From Flammula alnicola (lineage: Eukaryota > Basidiomycota > Agaricomycetes > Agaricales > Strophariaceae), in contig JADNRV010000296.1 in the NCBI GenBank assembly GCA_015499995.1, forward strand, positions 1-59,697: a stretch of 59,697 nucleotides of DNA. The letters run 5' to 3'. Position numbers and translations under genes: made by a program. The first letter of the stretch is position 1; every line of letters begins with the position of its first letter. Of the stretch, positions 46,936 through 58,924 are shown piece after piece. The notes beneath the pieces are model-generated. The model ran no database searches, was not told where the DNA came from, and saw only the letters and a list, made by a program, of their open reading frames with translations.

Positions 46936-49190
46936 GTGGTAAGATTCATATTCTACTCCTATATTTTAAGTTAGCTAACACTGGCTCCAGTCCAACTTTG
47001 TTGTCGAGGGGCAGGCGAACGTCCCATGAGTTCGCGGTGAACCACATGTCATTCATGGTCATTAGTTGGATTATATCGTGGTTCGGTCCTCTTTAGGGTG
47101 TAACATGTTAAATGGTTTTCGGTTGATTGGGTTCATAGTTTTGTAAATGGTTTTGGCTTTTTCTTTGGGGGCGCGCCCTATTTTTCTATTCAATTTAACA
47201 GGTTATGCGAAATACTGTTTGAAAAAGGACTCTCTTCCTCCAATCTTCCTCCATTAAGCACTCGGACAGATTTGCCATTTTGTCAGGACTATGCTCAGAT
47301 TTCCTACGGTGCGGTTTTCATTGTCGTAGCAAGTCAGCAGTTGGTCAGAAGCATATCAACTGCGTATTTATCGCTGACGGATACTATTTGTTTCGGAGGT
47401 GCCAAATCAATGTGCACGGCCCTGATGGCTGTTTCCACTCTTTTACTCCTTTCGCCACATCGTTTCCCGGTTTGCTCGTGGTAAGCTTGCATCGATTTAT
47501 TTCAACTCTCAGATGCCAACTTCTCGATAACACTGAAACATGTCTGGTGCTGTTCCTCTGACATAGATCTATCTTCCATGTTGGCCGCAGTGAATCCTGT
47601 TGAAACCAAGGCGCTTTACCTCTGCCATCTTTGATCTCTCTTCCTGGAGAAATGGTGTCTCCAACTATGTCTTGATACCAGATGTCGACTGGATAAGTTG
47701 AAAGACGAAAGATGTATGCATGTCATGCCATACTGGCGCTTTCATACGTGCGTTGTTGTTCGTTCCCTTCCTCTTCGTCTCTTCTTTGGTTTTTCTTCCA
47801 ATTGATTTTCTGCTCGGCCATATCGAGAAGCGATCAAATCCCTGTGCAACATCGTATTCGCAGTCTATTCACCTCTTCCTTTCTCCTTCGAGATTATCTC
47901 TGATTCAACGCGAACCTTGAGGCCTTGAGGCATTGATGGTTTGCGGATAACTGCCAACAGCGTATGTGCCTTACTTGCCGTATTTCATTTTTGATTTTCT
48001 GGTTTTCGTTGGCGATTATTCGTTCTTCTCATCAACCAAATCGGTTTCTTCATTGTCGAAGACTTTCTAGTTCCTGTGCCTTTTGTCTTGTCATGTTCTC
48101 CCTTGCTTTCACTTTTTCAGCATTATCCCCATACCCCGAAATCTCCCGAGCTCGCAGAGCTTCGAGAAAGGCACATCTCATTCGTCCATTGTCCAGATAT
48201 CTATAATCCCACAGCCCCATTGTGCTGTATCTTGCAATAGGCAGGCGTGGCCGTTCTCAACGATAAATTCTGGGATGGAAGTATGGTGTCATGCGTTGGG
48301 TCCAGCACTTCAGCGCTCAGCCTCAGTGTAATTACTGTTATTTTGTCTGGTTTTTTCTCCTTGTTCTTCTTCATATTTCCAAATCTCAACTTCGCTGATC
48401 ATCCTGTGCACTGTACTCCCTCGTTGCTTGTCGTCTCTATGGTTGCGAGCGCTCTGCCGATGTTCCTGTCGATTGCACCGAACGGATCTGGGTATTTCAT
48501 TTCCATCCCTCCCCTTAACCCTGAGCTGTGGCATTCTACATATGCCTGTCCGCGCCTCGATCCATGTGGCTTGAGATGACTCTACTTATTTGACATGTAG
48601 CTCGGGAGTCAGCATATGAGTGCTGCTTCTTCGGTGGGGAGCGAATTCCATTTCGCATGTCGTCTTTCCCTTCGAACGCGGCATTAATGTCTTGGGGATC
48701 TGTTGCTCGGGTTTAAGATTGGAACGCGTGCTTGGATACTGTACTGAATCCGCTCCTCATCTTCTTCGCTGTAGTGCAGATGGTCGACGTGGAAGCTAGA
48801 GTTATTGTGTTGATCATGGAGACGCTTCATACGCAGTCCGTCCATTTATGGAAATAAGGTGTTGATTTGGCGAGACTTTCTGGTAACGCCTAGTTTTGGG
48901 CAAGGTCTGTAAACCTTCGTGATCGCCCTCCTCGTCTGCCCGTTGTCCTGAAGTCAGAAATATTCTTCTTGTCATGGTACCAGGAATGTTCAGGACGACA
49001 GCTGCAGACGGATTCGTCAAGTCCACAGCTGGTGGCCACTTGCTGCGACCTTCATTATCGACGACTCTCATGTACAACTCCTCCAGCAGTTTCGCGTCCA
49101 GCATCCCCGCGTTCATCTGTAACGCCGCGAGTATCTACTATCACCTACAGCAGCTTGAGAACCTGAACTCGACCAATTCGATGGATGGGT
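46936..49190. other. Gene-poor stretch
   Basis: CT-rich intergenic DNA. Frames at 47272-47561, 47712-47920 and 47964-48579 have no signal, splice or domain support. Confidence 0.4.
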
Positions 49191-49194
49191 GTCG

Positions 49195-49284
49195 AAGCGG
49201 CGACCAACTGCTCTGAGCCGGCATATTTCGGACTTGTATACCCCCAAAATTTTTGACGCCCTCGCTAAATACGAGGATTATTAA
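49195..49284 (+). pseudogene. Truncated relic of the small secreted protein gene
   Basis: The plus strand reads ATNCSEPAYF and then, after an internal deletion and frame change, DLYTPKIFDALAKYEDY and a stop at 49284. This matches the C-terminal ASTNCSSPAYF and DLYTAKNFGALGKYENY of the intact gene at 46399. Even the downstream CAG-TCCAA context is similar. The N-terminal half is absent, so this is a duplicated and decayed copy. Confidence 0.75.
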
Positions 49285-49599
49285 ATGGCGAGCCTTACCT
49301 AACTCGCGCGCACTATTTCTATCTAATGCTACTATTTCAGGTCCAATGTCACCAAAGGGGAGGTGGTTGCGCAAGAGTCCGCGTTACAGTCTGGCAATAG
49401 CCTGGTACATCAAAGAGTTACACAAATGGTTGTTTTGCGAAGTTTTGTATACGTTTTTCTCTTTCACTTTGGGGTGACCGTGCGCTCAATTTCCTCTTCG
49501 ATTTATTCTATCAATTGCTTGAAGTTTGTGAAGGTAAGGAATTCGTGATCTACTTGTTACATCAGTAAAATAACAATTTCGCTTTTACTCACTTTTTAC

Positions 49600-49780
49600 G
49601 CTTTCGAAAGCCTTGAAAGAGACAAAAGAGCAAAAGCGGTTGCCGCTTTTGAGAACGAAGCCCTTAGGCTTTCAAACCGCTTTCAAAGTGCTTTCAAAGG
49701 CAGAACACTTTTCAAAGGGGTGAAAGCTATCCAGAGGTGAGTTGCAAAGCGTTCCGAATGCATCCCTTAAAGTGTTTTCG
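49600..49780. repeat. Cluster of CTTTCAAAG-type palindromic motifs
   Basis: Contains the perfect 12-bp palindrome GCTTTCGAAAGC (49600-49611), a hairpin with arms CAAAAGCGG/CCGCTTTTG and a 3-nt loop (49631-49651), and several copies of CTTTCAAA or its complement to about 49735. No gene overlaps it. Confidence 0.65.
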
Positions 49781-49857
49781 AAGCATCAAAAGTAGTGGCA
49801 GAAAAACATTTGTATTGAATAAAATATGAATAATAATTCTGCTACATTACTATGCAG

Positions 49858-51244
49858 CTAATCGAGGTCACTGTCGTCGTCGACAAGCTCAAAGATTGGC
49901 TTCGTCATGCAAGCGGCCATATCATCCACAACTGGAAAGATATTCGCCTTCTTGGTCTTTGCTGCTTGGCTCGCAGCGTCGAGGATCTTGTCCCATTGCT
50001 TGTCCTTCAACTTCTGAACAATGTCGACGAGGTTGGTAGTGGTGAGGATAGGAACCACCTTTCCTTCACGAACCACGGTGGTATCCCCCCAGTTTGTCTT
50101 CGAAAAGTCGTTATATGGTCGTTGTTGCTCAAGTTTCTCGCCAGTTGTCCACATAGCTAGCGCACGTTTGATCTAGATATATATCAGACAAGAATCTAGC
50201 TGTATGAATAACAAATGGAACTCACAGCCTGAATGGTGAGCACCAATGCTCCAACCGGCCTCCTCTTCGAGCGCTGAGCAGCGGGTATGGCTGAAATGCC
50301 CGCGATGTGGGTTCCGAGAACGGCGGAGACAATGGCCGATTGGAACAGACCCTAATCGCTGGAAGAAACAATGAGAAAATGATGAAATAACTGAGGCTAT
50401 GACTTACCAAGGCCTTCACCTTCACCTCCTCACCAGCCGCAAGATCCTCCTCATCGGGCTCTTCATAGATGCAGAAGTAGAATGGCCGAGTATGCTCCTC
50501 GCCAGAGAGCAGCCACGTGCATAGCTCAGCACGCGAGTCCGTCGAGTTGCTCTCCAGCAGGCGAAAGACGTGATTTTGGAGATATGTAAGGGCGGCGCTG
50601 GCGAACTTGTTTCGCCACACATGAAGGCGATCTTCAACCTAAAAATATTTGTCGACATCATCATGTAGAAAATAAGTAGAATAGCTTACTAGTTTTTGCA
50701 GAATTATATCAAAAGATGAGGCGTCCTCCGACAGGAATGAGTCACTCCAGGATGAGGTCAGATCATCGATGTCTGGCGTTGCCCATGGTGCGGTGTATCC
50801 AAACACCTCGCGAGCACGCGGGATGAAAACATTATCAAAGGCTGCTTGAAGATGGGTGGGCAGATGCGAAAGTCAGATCTGTTCTTTCTTGAGGCGTGAA
50901 TTTGCGACTTGGGAGCTTATTGAAGGTTTTATGAATGTGGTAACGGTGGTGGTGGGAACTACCTTGGCAAGCGAGCGAATCTGATATATCACAAATGTGT
51001 CAGCCATCAATCATTTCTCCGAGTCGCACTGACATATCACTGATTCAGACTTACTCGTGTGCCCGTACTGCTCTGTGAATCCCCTCGGAAAGCCCACCCT
51101 TTCTTACCCATGGCACGTCGCTCTGCCACCTCACCTGCATCATCGCTAATGCCCCCCGGCCCATCATCATCTGACGACTGCGTAGAAAGTAACTTACTAC
51201 CAGCTAACTTGTTAACTTGTGCCCAGTTAGCGCAAGCGGGGTAA
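49858..51244 (-). CDS. DUF6532-family protein (5' end uncertain, possible nonsense codon)
   Basis: Well-supported exons are 50638-50408 (VEDRLHVWRNKFASAALTYL...EHTRPFYFCIYEE), 50351-50226 (GLFQSAIVSAVLGTHIAGIS...RPVGALVLTIQA) and 50172-49858 (IKRALAMWTTGEKLEQQRPY, DFSKTNWGD, to VDDDSDLD). An upstream exon ends at 50690 and contains LPTHLQAAFDNVFIPRAREV. The order matches DUF6532, a family expanded in Agaricomycetes with no known function. In the upstream exon a TGA (50873-50875) lies in frame two codons before SHLP; it could be a CGA-to-TGA change or be removed by an unseen intron. A 5' segment at 51060-51244 (DDDGPGGISDDAGEVAERRA) may be the first exon; its far end runs into AACTTG repeats. 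Confidence 0.6.
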
Positions 51245-51300
51245 CTTGTACCCAACTTATTCCCACGCTGGGACAATCTAACTTGCACTTGTTCCTAACT
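51187..51300. repeat. AACTTG-rich repeat tract, left copy
   Basis: At least eight TAACTT/AACTTG-type motifs lie within about 115 bp, including GCTAACTTGTTAACTTG and CTGGGACAATCTAACTTG. The latter resembles CTGGGACAACTTAACTTG at the right edge of the window (59676-59693). Confidence 0.75.
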
Positions 51301-51361
51301 TACCTCGACGTGCATTAAGTAGTCTCAATCAGTAGTTCTCCTTGTTAGTGCTCAGCGCTCA

Positions 51362-51525
51362 GAAGCAAGCCAGAAATTTCGATACACAGTGAAAGTTCTG
51401 CTCCCACGGTGCAGTGATGTCACTCTTTCTGCGGCAAATGCCTGGATGCGCCATTGCCATTCATCAATGGGGATTGGGTTGCGAGTGCACGCAGATATGC
51501 GGCATGCATTATTTATTCCAACAGA
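51362..51525. repeat. Dispersed repeat, copy B
   Basis: Related to 41350-41615 in the same orientation: GAAGCAAGCCAGAAATTTCG, the GTTCTGCTCCCACGGTGCAG block and CATTCATCAATGGG are shared. It is shorter because two blocks of 45-50 nt present in copy A are absent. Confidence 0.7.
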
Positions 51526-51548
51526 TAGATAATAATAAATGAAATGTA

Positions 51549-52160
51549 TCAGAAATATTGGCGCGTACATAAGTACTCGGTCTCGTTCTCACATCGTTTG
51601 GTGGTAAATAGTAGTAGCGCCTTTCCGGAATGGAGATTCGCTGTTGACGACGCTGTCCTTCCCGTTAGATCCTCTGTCAGAGAAATGTGAGTGGAGCCAG
51701 ATAAAGTATCCGAATCGAGGCTCATACGCTTCGCGAAGTTCTTTGGGGGTAGGTCGAGGTCAGCCTGTTTGATTCTGTAAAGAGTCAAGTAACCGATGAA
51801 GATATTGTGAGGCGCTTTTGAACCTGTGTGATAATGCTCCATCGGAGGATTCATGATAATCTCGACGAGGCCCTCGAGAAAGGTGTGAAACTTGGGAACC
51901 AGTATACCCGCATTTGACGAGTCAAGCGGAGGAACGAATGAATGGAATCAGGACGGCGAGTGCGTGTCGAATTCGAAATAGGACTGTGGAAGGAGAAGTA
52001 TGTGCTGAGGGGTCGGCCAAAGCTCGTAAGGCTCATGGTCAGGTATGTCGGGGTGTCGCAGCTGAATGCTCCTCAGAAATGCGTAGGCATCTTCGCGAGG
52101 TCCGAAATGCTGGATATAGTTGCCGTTGGGTGCTGAAGTCCTTGTACTTTCACTCCTCAA
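51549..52160 (-). pseudogene. Decayed unrecognised gene with an in-frame TGA
   Basis: One minus-strand frame is protein-like over about 200 codons: SAPNGNYIQHFGPREDAYAF, LRHPDIPDHEPYELWPTPQH, then TGA (51948-51950), then FVPPLDSSNAGILVPKFHTF, EGLVEIIMNPPMEHYHTGSK, APHNIFIGYLTLYRIKQADL and a tail to 51549. The stop is a single interruption of an otherwise continuous frame and could be a former CGA. No family is recognised. It sits directly beside dispersed repeat copy B. Confidence 0.45.
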
Positions 52161-52617
52161 GGATAACGGGGGGGGGCGTCGAGAAACTTATCCGCGACGA
52201 GTATCTGCTGGTCAAAGAGTTGAGTGGGCACGGAATGGACAAAAGACAAGGGCATCTTCGCCCCATAATATGCCAGGTATGCGCAATGCGACAAACCTGG
52301 TGTGTTGTTACGGAGGTTCCGTCCAGTTATATATCACTCCCATATAAGCTTGAAATGGGAGGTCGATGGTTGAATGGACGATGTACTGGGCGTTGCAAAA
52401 TCAGCATGGCAAGCGTGGCCGGAGCGTGGCAAAGCATTTAAAACTCCGACATTTTCACATTGCAGAACGTCTTGATTTGCTCGAGTCTTCCGTTCCACAT
52501 GAACTTCTTACACTTTTTATAATTTTATTGGGTGGAGAGGTAGTCTAGGAGCCAGCCTATGTAATTGTTTCCGCAGATTATGGAATGAAAATAGTGTAAT
52601 TATAGTTATACCACTTA

Positions 52618-52795
52618 CAAGTTAACTTGCAATCACTTGGTTGCGACAAGTTAACTTGCAATCACTTGGTTGCGACAAGTTAACTTGCAATCACTTGGTT
52701 GCGACAAGTTAACTTGCACCAGTTAACTTGCCTGAACTTGGTGCGCTAAGTTAGTTTGTCAAGTTAACTTGCAAGGCTAACTTGTAGTTAACTTG
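52618..52795. repeat. 29-bp tandem repeat carrying the palindrome CAAGTTAACTTG, plus degenerate copies
   Basis: Three identical 29-bp units run from 52618 to 52704; each begins with the 12-bp perfect palindrome CAAGTTAACTTG followed by CAATCACTTGGTTGCGA. A partial fourth unit starts at 52705, and degenerate AAGTTAACTTG motifs continue to 52795. The array lies about 470 bp beyond the 3' end of the GCM transposase gene. Confidence 0.9.
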
Positions 52796-52799
52796 AACA

Positions 52800-53268
52800 T
52801 ACTTATGTTCTAACATGATCAGTAAATATATTTAAGACAGCTAATAGAGGTTGCAGTGATTTCCGGGAGATGGCATGTCAGCGGCATGGCTCTCACGGCT
52901 TGCCATGCACAGCCACATCTCATCCGCTTCTTCAGTCCACGTCGTCCGCTCTCCTCCTGCTTGTTATCTTACCTTACCACTGTGTAATTCTTGCTACATT
53001 GTTACTCTCCCTTTCTCTCGACGCTATGAATGTCCTTCCATGGCATCTTTTGCATGAAACTGCATGTGCAATAGCATTTCTGGAGCGTTTTCAGGGCAGA
53101 AGACAGGATTGGGCTCGACGATCACCAAGGTATGTTACTTGCCTGAATTCTCGTTTACACTTCAATACTTACTTGTTTCTAGACTCTTCATATGTGCCTC
53201 ACGCAATCAAATGATCCATGGAAATGGATGAATTAAATATGTAATAAGACAATTACCGGGTATACGTG
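52800..53268. other. Spacer between the tandem array and the transposase gene
   Basis: No gene or repeat was recognised; probably part of the right-hand mobile element. Confidence 0.4.
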
Positions 53269-56200
53269 TTAGGTTTGCTCAGGCTGTTTATTTTGCGCAT
53301 TCGCCTGCCGCTTACTCCTTCTAAGACCACTGGCCTCTCCCTGGCGACTTCGTTTAGCTGTCTTCTTAGGTGGTTCCACGGCTGGAGGAGTGATGGGCGC
53401 TGGTTCAGCAGGGGTAAAAGCGGGGGTAGATGCCAGTTGATAGTCGTGCGTAATGAGCCTGGCGCCGGATGGAACATTGTCCACGGTATTCTTTTCCTTC
53501 TGAATCGGTCTTGGTTTTGGGCGTGTTTGGTTAGGAGAAGGAGTGTATTTGAGCGGTGCCTGCCTATACCGTGGTGTGAATGGTGGTCCACCAGTTAGGC
53601 CATTAGCAGTCGTTGAAAAGAATTGATAAATCTGTCCGTTCTCAGCGCGGGCGCCTGAAAGTCGGAAACCGGTGGGCAAATCGAGGTCCATCCCTGCAAG
53701 TTCAACTTGTTTGCGCAGTCCTGACAATAGCCCAGCATGAGGTCCAAGGAGTTCCCCTGGTACACTTGCAGCCATCGCTTTCTCTGGGGCAGTTAGATGT
53801 CGAATAAGGTGTCCTCTTTTTGCGTCAGCGAATGGATCATCTGGTAGAATCGACTGTTTTTGGTGCTGTGTTAGTTTGCGCGAAAGCCAGAAAATTTGGT
53901 CATCGGCGCTTGAGTCAGCACCTAGATAAGTGCGGATAATGACAAGACTAAAGAGAACCGATCCAAGGAGGTGAACATGGTGGTGATCCAATGTAGCGGC
54001 CTCCGTATCATGGCGAAGTTGAACGAGGAAAGGATTCATCAAGGATTTATCACCGGCCAGAATATAGAGATCGAAGAGTTGTTCAAACTCTACATCGTAC
54101 ATCGCCTGCGCATTTCCACGGCTGTGCTGGGGCCGATTAGGGTGCGAGATATAAGATTCGAAGAGCACAATGATTGGGTGCTTGCGTTGTGTTAGTATAA
54201 TTTCCAGAATGGCACCATATGATCCTTCCAGATTCTCCCGAATACCAGTATTCATGTAGCCGTTGTCGTTTGCATCCTCATGGAATCGCATTGGCCATTT
54301 GATCTTTCCCATGTCTTTCTGTTATTGATGAAATAACTTATAAGCACTTGAAACCATGAGCTCACAGTATATCGGGAAGACTTGCCTCGGTATATTCAAG
54401 GCGATTTCGATTAAGCGCCTGAAAACATTCTTGGGGAGTTATAATGATAATTTTCGAAGATGGTGCTCTGTCCAGTTCATAGACATTTCCGCTATACCAC
54501 TGAACATGCACTGAATTTGTCGAGGAACGACCCAAGATTTCAGCGGGAAAAAGGCGCGATGTCAACGTGTGAGGTTTTAGCAGAATTATTTCGCCGATCC
54601 TATCCTCCAATTAATCATAAACTGACCATCGAGACGGAACAAGCACTCACATATGTTGGTCCCAGCGTCCACCCGGTGTATTCATGCATTCAGGACAGCA
54701 CCACGCATCCCCGAGGTCCGTGAAGATCTTTTTTCCAGCAGGAAAGGTCGACCTAACACAGTCATCATGCCAATCGCTGCCACAGAGACGGCAGTTCACG
54801 GTAAATTGAAACTCTGCACTTCTGGTTCCTTGTAATACACAGGAGTTACATGAGATAAAGGCATCCGGGGTATACTCGCAGATTGGTGGAAGGTCTAGCG
54901 AGTTTTCGAGCGGAAGTGTGTGTGAATGTGGCGGATTTTCGTTAGAAAGAACAGGTGAAGGAGAGCGCTCAGGGCCTATTGAGGTTGCGGGCTGAATGAC
55001 TGCATCTGGAGTCGAAGAGTGAACAGAGATTGAACTAGGTAGTTTTTGAATGGTGGGGCGTTCATAATCCAACTTGATCTCGTTTACAGTTCGGGATGTC
55101 TTTGGTAAAAGGGTGTCAGTCCAGCGAGGAATCAAAGGAAGAAAAAGGCAGATACCATTGACTTGTGAGAACTCCGATGGTAGACGTAGAAAACAGACCG
55201 TGTATCTCTTGTTTCTAGAAGATTGGAGTCGGTATCCGGGACTAATTTTCCATCGATGTCGTTATAAGTATATGCGCGGCCACCAAACCGCAATTGAGAC
55301 GTGAAGTGGTTTCCTTCAAAGAGCACTCGGCCAATGAGTTCGTAAGTGACATAAGATCCGTCGTGGTCAGGGATCTTGAACGAATTCTCAAAGAAAACTC
55401 TGTCGAGATTCACATTGCTGTCCGCTTGAGCATCGGAAACAATGTTGAAAACCTGGGGCCATGAGTGGGAGATGCGAGCGATAGCAGAAAAGAGGGTGCA
55501 AGATTTGTCTGCACAGGGCTCATTGGGTAATAGATGGAGAGGGGTTCTTCCGCTCTCTGTACTGCCTCCGACTGCATGTCCACGGGGAATAAAGTGGGCG
55601 AAGTAGTCAGAAAGGGCAACAGTCTTGCGCGAGATGTCGAAAGCCTGTGTGGTGCGTATATCACGCTCGTAAAGCCGTAACCAAACTTGAGGACGATCGA
55701 GCGCTGAAGCCGACGACACGTGTCCTTTTACGCACTCTCTGGTTAAGAGGTAATGGACCCCGAAATGCGCTTGGATTTCAAGAGGAGGATTTCCATCCTA
55801 AATGATAAATATGATAAGCTGTTCCTTTAATAGTGAATTTAGATTGTTTCTTACCTTAACACCAGTCGACAGCCATTCCATCGAACAACCATATCCTCCA
55901 GAAGCTACTAATTTCCATTTGTCGATGACATAATTGAGAATGATAGTCTGCGTCAGGTCGAGATCTTGCTTGAACTTGGCCAAGGACGTGGAGTCATGCA
56001 TGTACTTCAGACGTCGATCATACCGGTACGTCAAACCATCCAAGAAGGAGTCTTTTGGAACTAGCAAAAGAAATGCTTGTCGTGCCTCGTCTGACCAGAG
56101 CGAATATGCTCGAAACCATATTTCGAGGCTGTTATCAACAAAACAAGAGTTGGGACTTCGCCACTTGTAGGATAGAAGAGCGTTAGGATTTTGGGTACCA

Positions 56201-58924
56201 TCATCTCGGATCCCCTGGGGGTGGAGAGCAGCCTCTGTATCGGGAGGCCGCCCGTCATTGGCGTCCCATTCCTTATGAGCAGGAGGGCGATATTTACGAG
56301 CTGACGCAGGATCAAAATGACCAGCTAAAGTTATATTAAATCAGCAAAGGAACGGATGAAGCAATTGAAAAATTACCTTTTATCGCACTGTACTGTGATT
56401 CGAGTTCTTGAACATGGAGAAACAGCTTTTTGATTCCAGGGATCAAATCTTGGTCGACGCTGACAGCATGATGAAGAAGGGAGTGTTGGTGTTCTACGGG
56501 ATTAGATGTCGTTGGGATTTGGTCAGCTATTGTGCGGTCAATGGCGCTGACTGCAGGAAAGATCATCGAGGCAAAAGCAGGCCGCAACCACCAGGAAAGC
56601 CATCCATGAATCCGGGGAAATTCTGAGCGAAGAGTTTGAACAGTTGTGTCGAAATCTTCAAGGGATGTTTTCGACGAAACCATTGATCTAAGTAACCTGT
56701 TGAACTCTCCAGACTTAGCCTGTGGAACCAGCGCTCCGTTCGACATGATTCGTTCAGCTGACTGCCAAAAGTGGAATTCGCAACCACGCTCAGCCTCCTG
56801 AGCTTGTTTGAGGTACTCGTTTCGCTCAATCTCCTGTGAAGCTGCAGTCAGAGATCGAAAGCGTGGATCCATAGCAATTATAGCATCAGCAAATTCCTCT
56901 GCATGAGCACCCCGCTGAGATGCAGAGAAGTCGAAGACCTAGATGAATAAATTGGCCATTTAACGATGCGTGGAAATTTTCGGTAACCAGCCAGCTTACA
57001 TGGAGTAGATACTTTTTTTCAAAAGCAAGCCCGCGTCTCTGTATAAGAGTGACAACAGAACGTGAAATGTGTCGAAAGTGGGGTCTATGATGGGCGATAT
57101 CCTGGCGAAGTATCCACGTATAGAGAACAGGGACCCACGCCGCCATTAGCATATTGAATACGCATGTACGACAAGGACCCCATCGCGGAAGAATGAATGG
57201 TCCCCGTCTGTGACAAATCCATGTCGTGCAGAATTCGGACCTTCAGAATCTTCTTCATTCCAGGAGATAATTGAATCCTGGAGCACGGTCTCCATGAACG
57301 GCGTCTGGAACATAAGGAAAACAGGGCCATGAAGGGAGGAGTTAATCATAAATGGCTTCTTGAGTTCCTCTTGAAGTTCGGCAAGTGATCTGAGGATGGA
57401 TAGACCGCCTTTTGTTGCAACGGAAGGGGCGATACCGAGGCGAGCTTGACTCTGCGATAGCTGATAGCGAGCAGCACGGGGATTGGCCAGCGCTGGAGAT
57501 ATCTCGGAGAGGGGAATAGACCCAGGTCCTGTGTCGCCTGTCCGTAGCTCATGTGCTGAAGCATCGAAATTACGCAGAACCTGTTTGTCCACGGCCTCTT
57601 CTTGAGCTCGCGACAAGTTGCCACCTGGAGGCCGAGGATGCTTGTGGTGTCCATCGTGTTCCCAGACCAGAAAAGCTTGACCATTCCGTGAGATCTTGTA
57701 ATGGTAGGTCTTCGCGTCGCACTTTGTGAGCACCAAATCTGATTTACACATCCGGCAAGGCTCCTTCGCCTGCTGAGTTCGTGAAGACGGCCCAGTTTTT
57801 GGTCGAACAAGCCTCCTGCACGTCTCGTTATTGCAAGAGAACACGCCCAGACATAGCCGCATCTCGGCGTGGTGCCCATTCCGATAGACATTCCCGCTCG
57901 ACCGCCAAACCCACTTCGTGTCTTTCCATTTACGTTTTTTCGAGCCCAAAAGGCACTTCTCGACGTTGAGGACCATCAGGCCAATCAGTTGCGTCATTAG
58001 TAGGGTCTAAAATGCCGTGAGAGTTGTCGAAATGGGCGCATTCAGTCTATGACCACGTACCTTCTTCCTTCAGCGCTTTTCCGCTCTGTACGGCCATTGA
58101 AGTAGGCCCCACCTCTCTAACCTCCTCCTTCACCTTTCCTTCAGTACCAATTCCTCTGGGCTCGGTCGAAGAAAGGGCTGCATTAGCGGAAGCAACACCT
58201 TGTATTTGAAAAGGGTATCCGAGACCTTGTCCAGGTGGAAACATCATTGGAGCTGGATACGGAGGAGGCAGATAGCCATGGTACGGGGCCGGAAAGCCTC
58301 CTTTGGTCAAAATCAATACCAGAACTGTCATATTTTAGTGGGAGACTCACCAGCGTTAGGTATATGCGGTTGAAAGGGATAGAACATAGGCTGAAGTGGT
58401 ACGATTGGTCCCCCAGGGCCCGTATTCTGTCCGCCCCATTGATAGTAAGGGTAGCCGGCATTGACTTGAGCACCTCGAATGTCCCTTTCAGCATCTCCAG
58501 ATGGATTGGGCGGCGCGGGGTTTGAGAAAAAATTCAACAGCCTTCGCAACATTCTAAGCAAGGAGTATTTGTGAGTCTCCAGGCCCAAAATTTGAACGAA
58601 AACATTTCTATCAGTCACATGGACGGAAGTATATCGCCCTCCGACACTGAAAACGGATATCACGATCGAGCACATTGGGAACGCGCCCACAGGGAGCCCT
58701 AACACACCCAAAAGGCCATAGACAATGAAGGCCATAATCGAAGTGAAAGCGAAAAGCGCGTCGGAATATGCGACGCTTGTAATGCTGGCAAGGGAGGACT
58801 GATGGCTAACGTTCATCGTTGAAGTCAGAAGGTGACGCGCGGTGGCCCAAAGCGCGAGAGCTCCGTCATTAGCATCCTGAGGTTTGAACAAGAAGCCAAA
58901 GTTAAGCGTAAAAAGCCCATTCAT
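53269..58924 (-). pseudogene. GCM-domain DDE transposase with C-terminal PHD finger, lightly disrupted
   Basis: The ATG at 58924 opens a frame with two hydrophobic segments (FAFTSIMAFIVYGLLGVLGL, VGAFPMCSIVISVF); a later in-frame ATG at 58552 (MLRRLLNFFSNPAPP) is an alternative start. Introns 58350-58298 and 58060-58007 lead to DPTNDATDWPDGPQRREVPF. A GCM (WRKY-GCM1 type) domain follows at about 57.93-57.64 kb: KWVWRSSGNVYRNGHHAEMR, LCLGVFSC, CRMC, ending DGHHKHPRPPGG. DDE-like landmarks are TDGDHSFF, VFDFSASQRGAHAEEF, GCEFHFWQSAERI, GWLSWWLRPAFASMIFPAV and SNPVEHQHSLLHHA. A C4HC3 PHD finger (CNSC, CRLC, WHDDC, CPEC) lies near 54.8 kb and a basic tail ends at 53269. Two lesions: an extra base in an A/T6 run (57933-57938) and a missing base near 57151. 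Fusion of GCM-type fingers to transposases is established; roles of the PHD and hydrophobic parts are inference. Confidence 0.7.

Noticed and set aside
47272..48579. Several Ser/Phe/Leu-rich plus-strand frames
   Set aside because: T/C-rich intergenic composition explains them; no signal peptide or domain.
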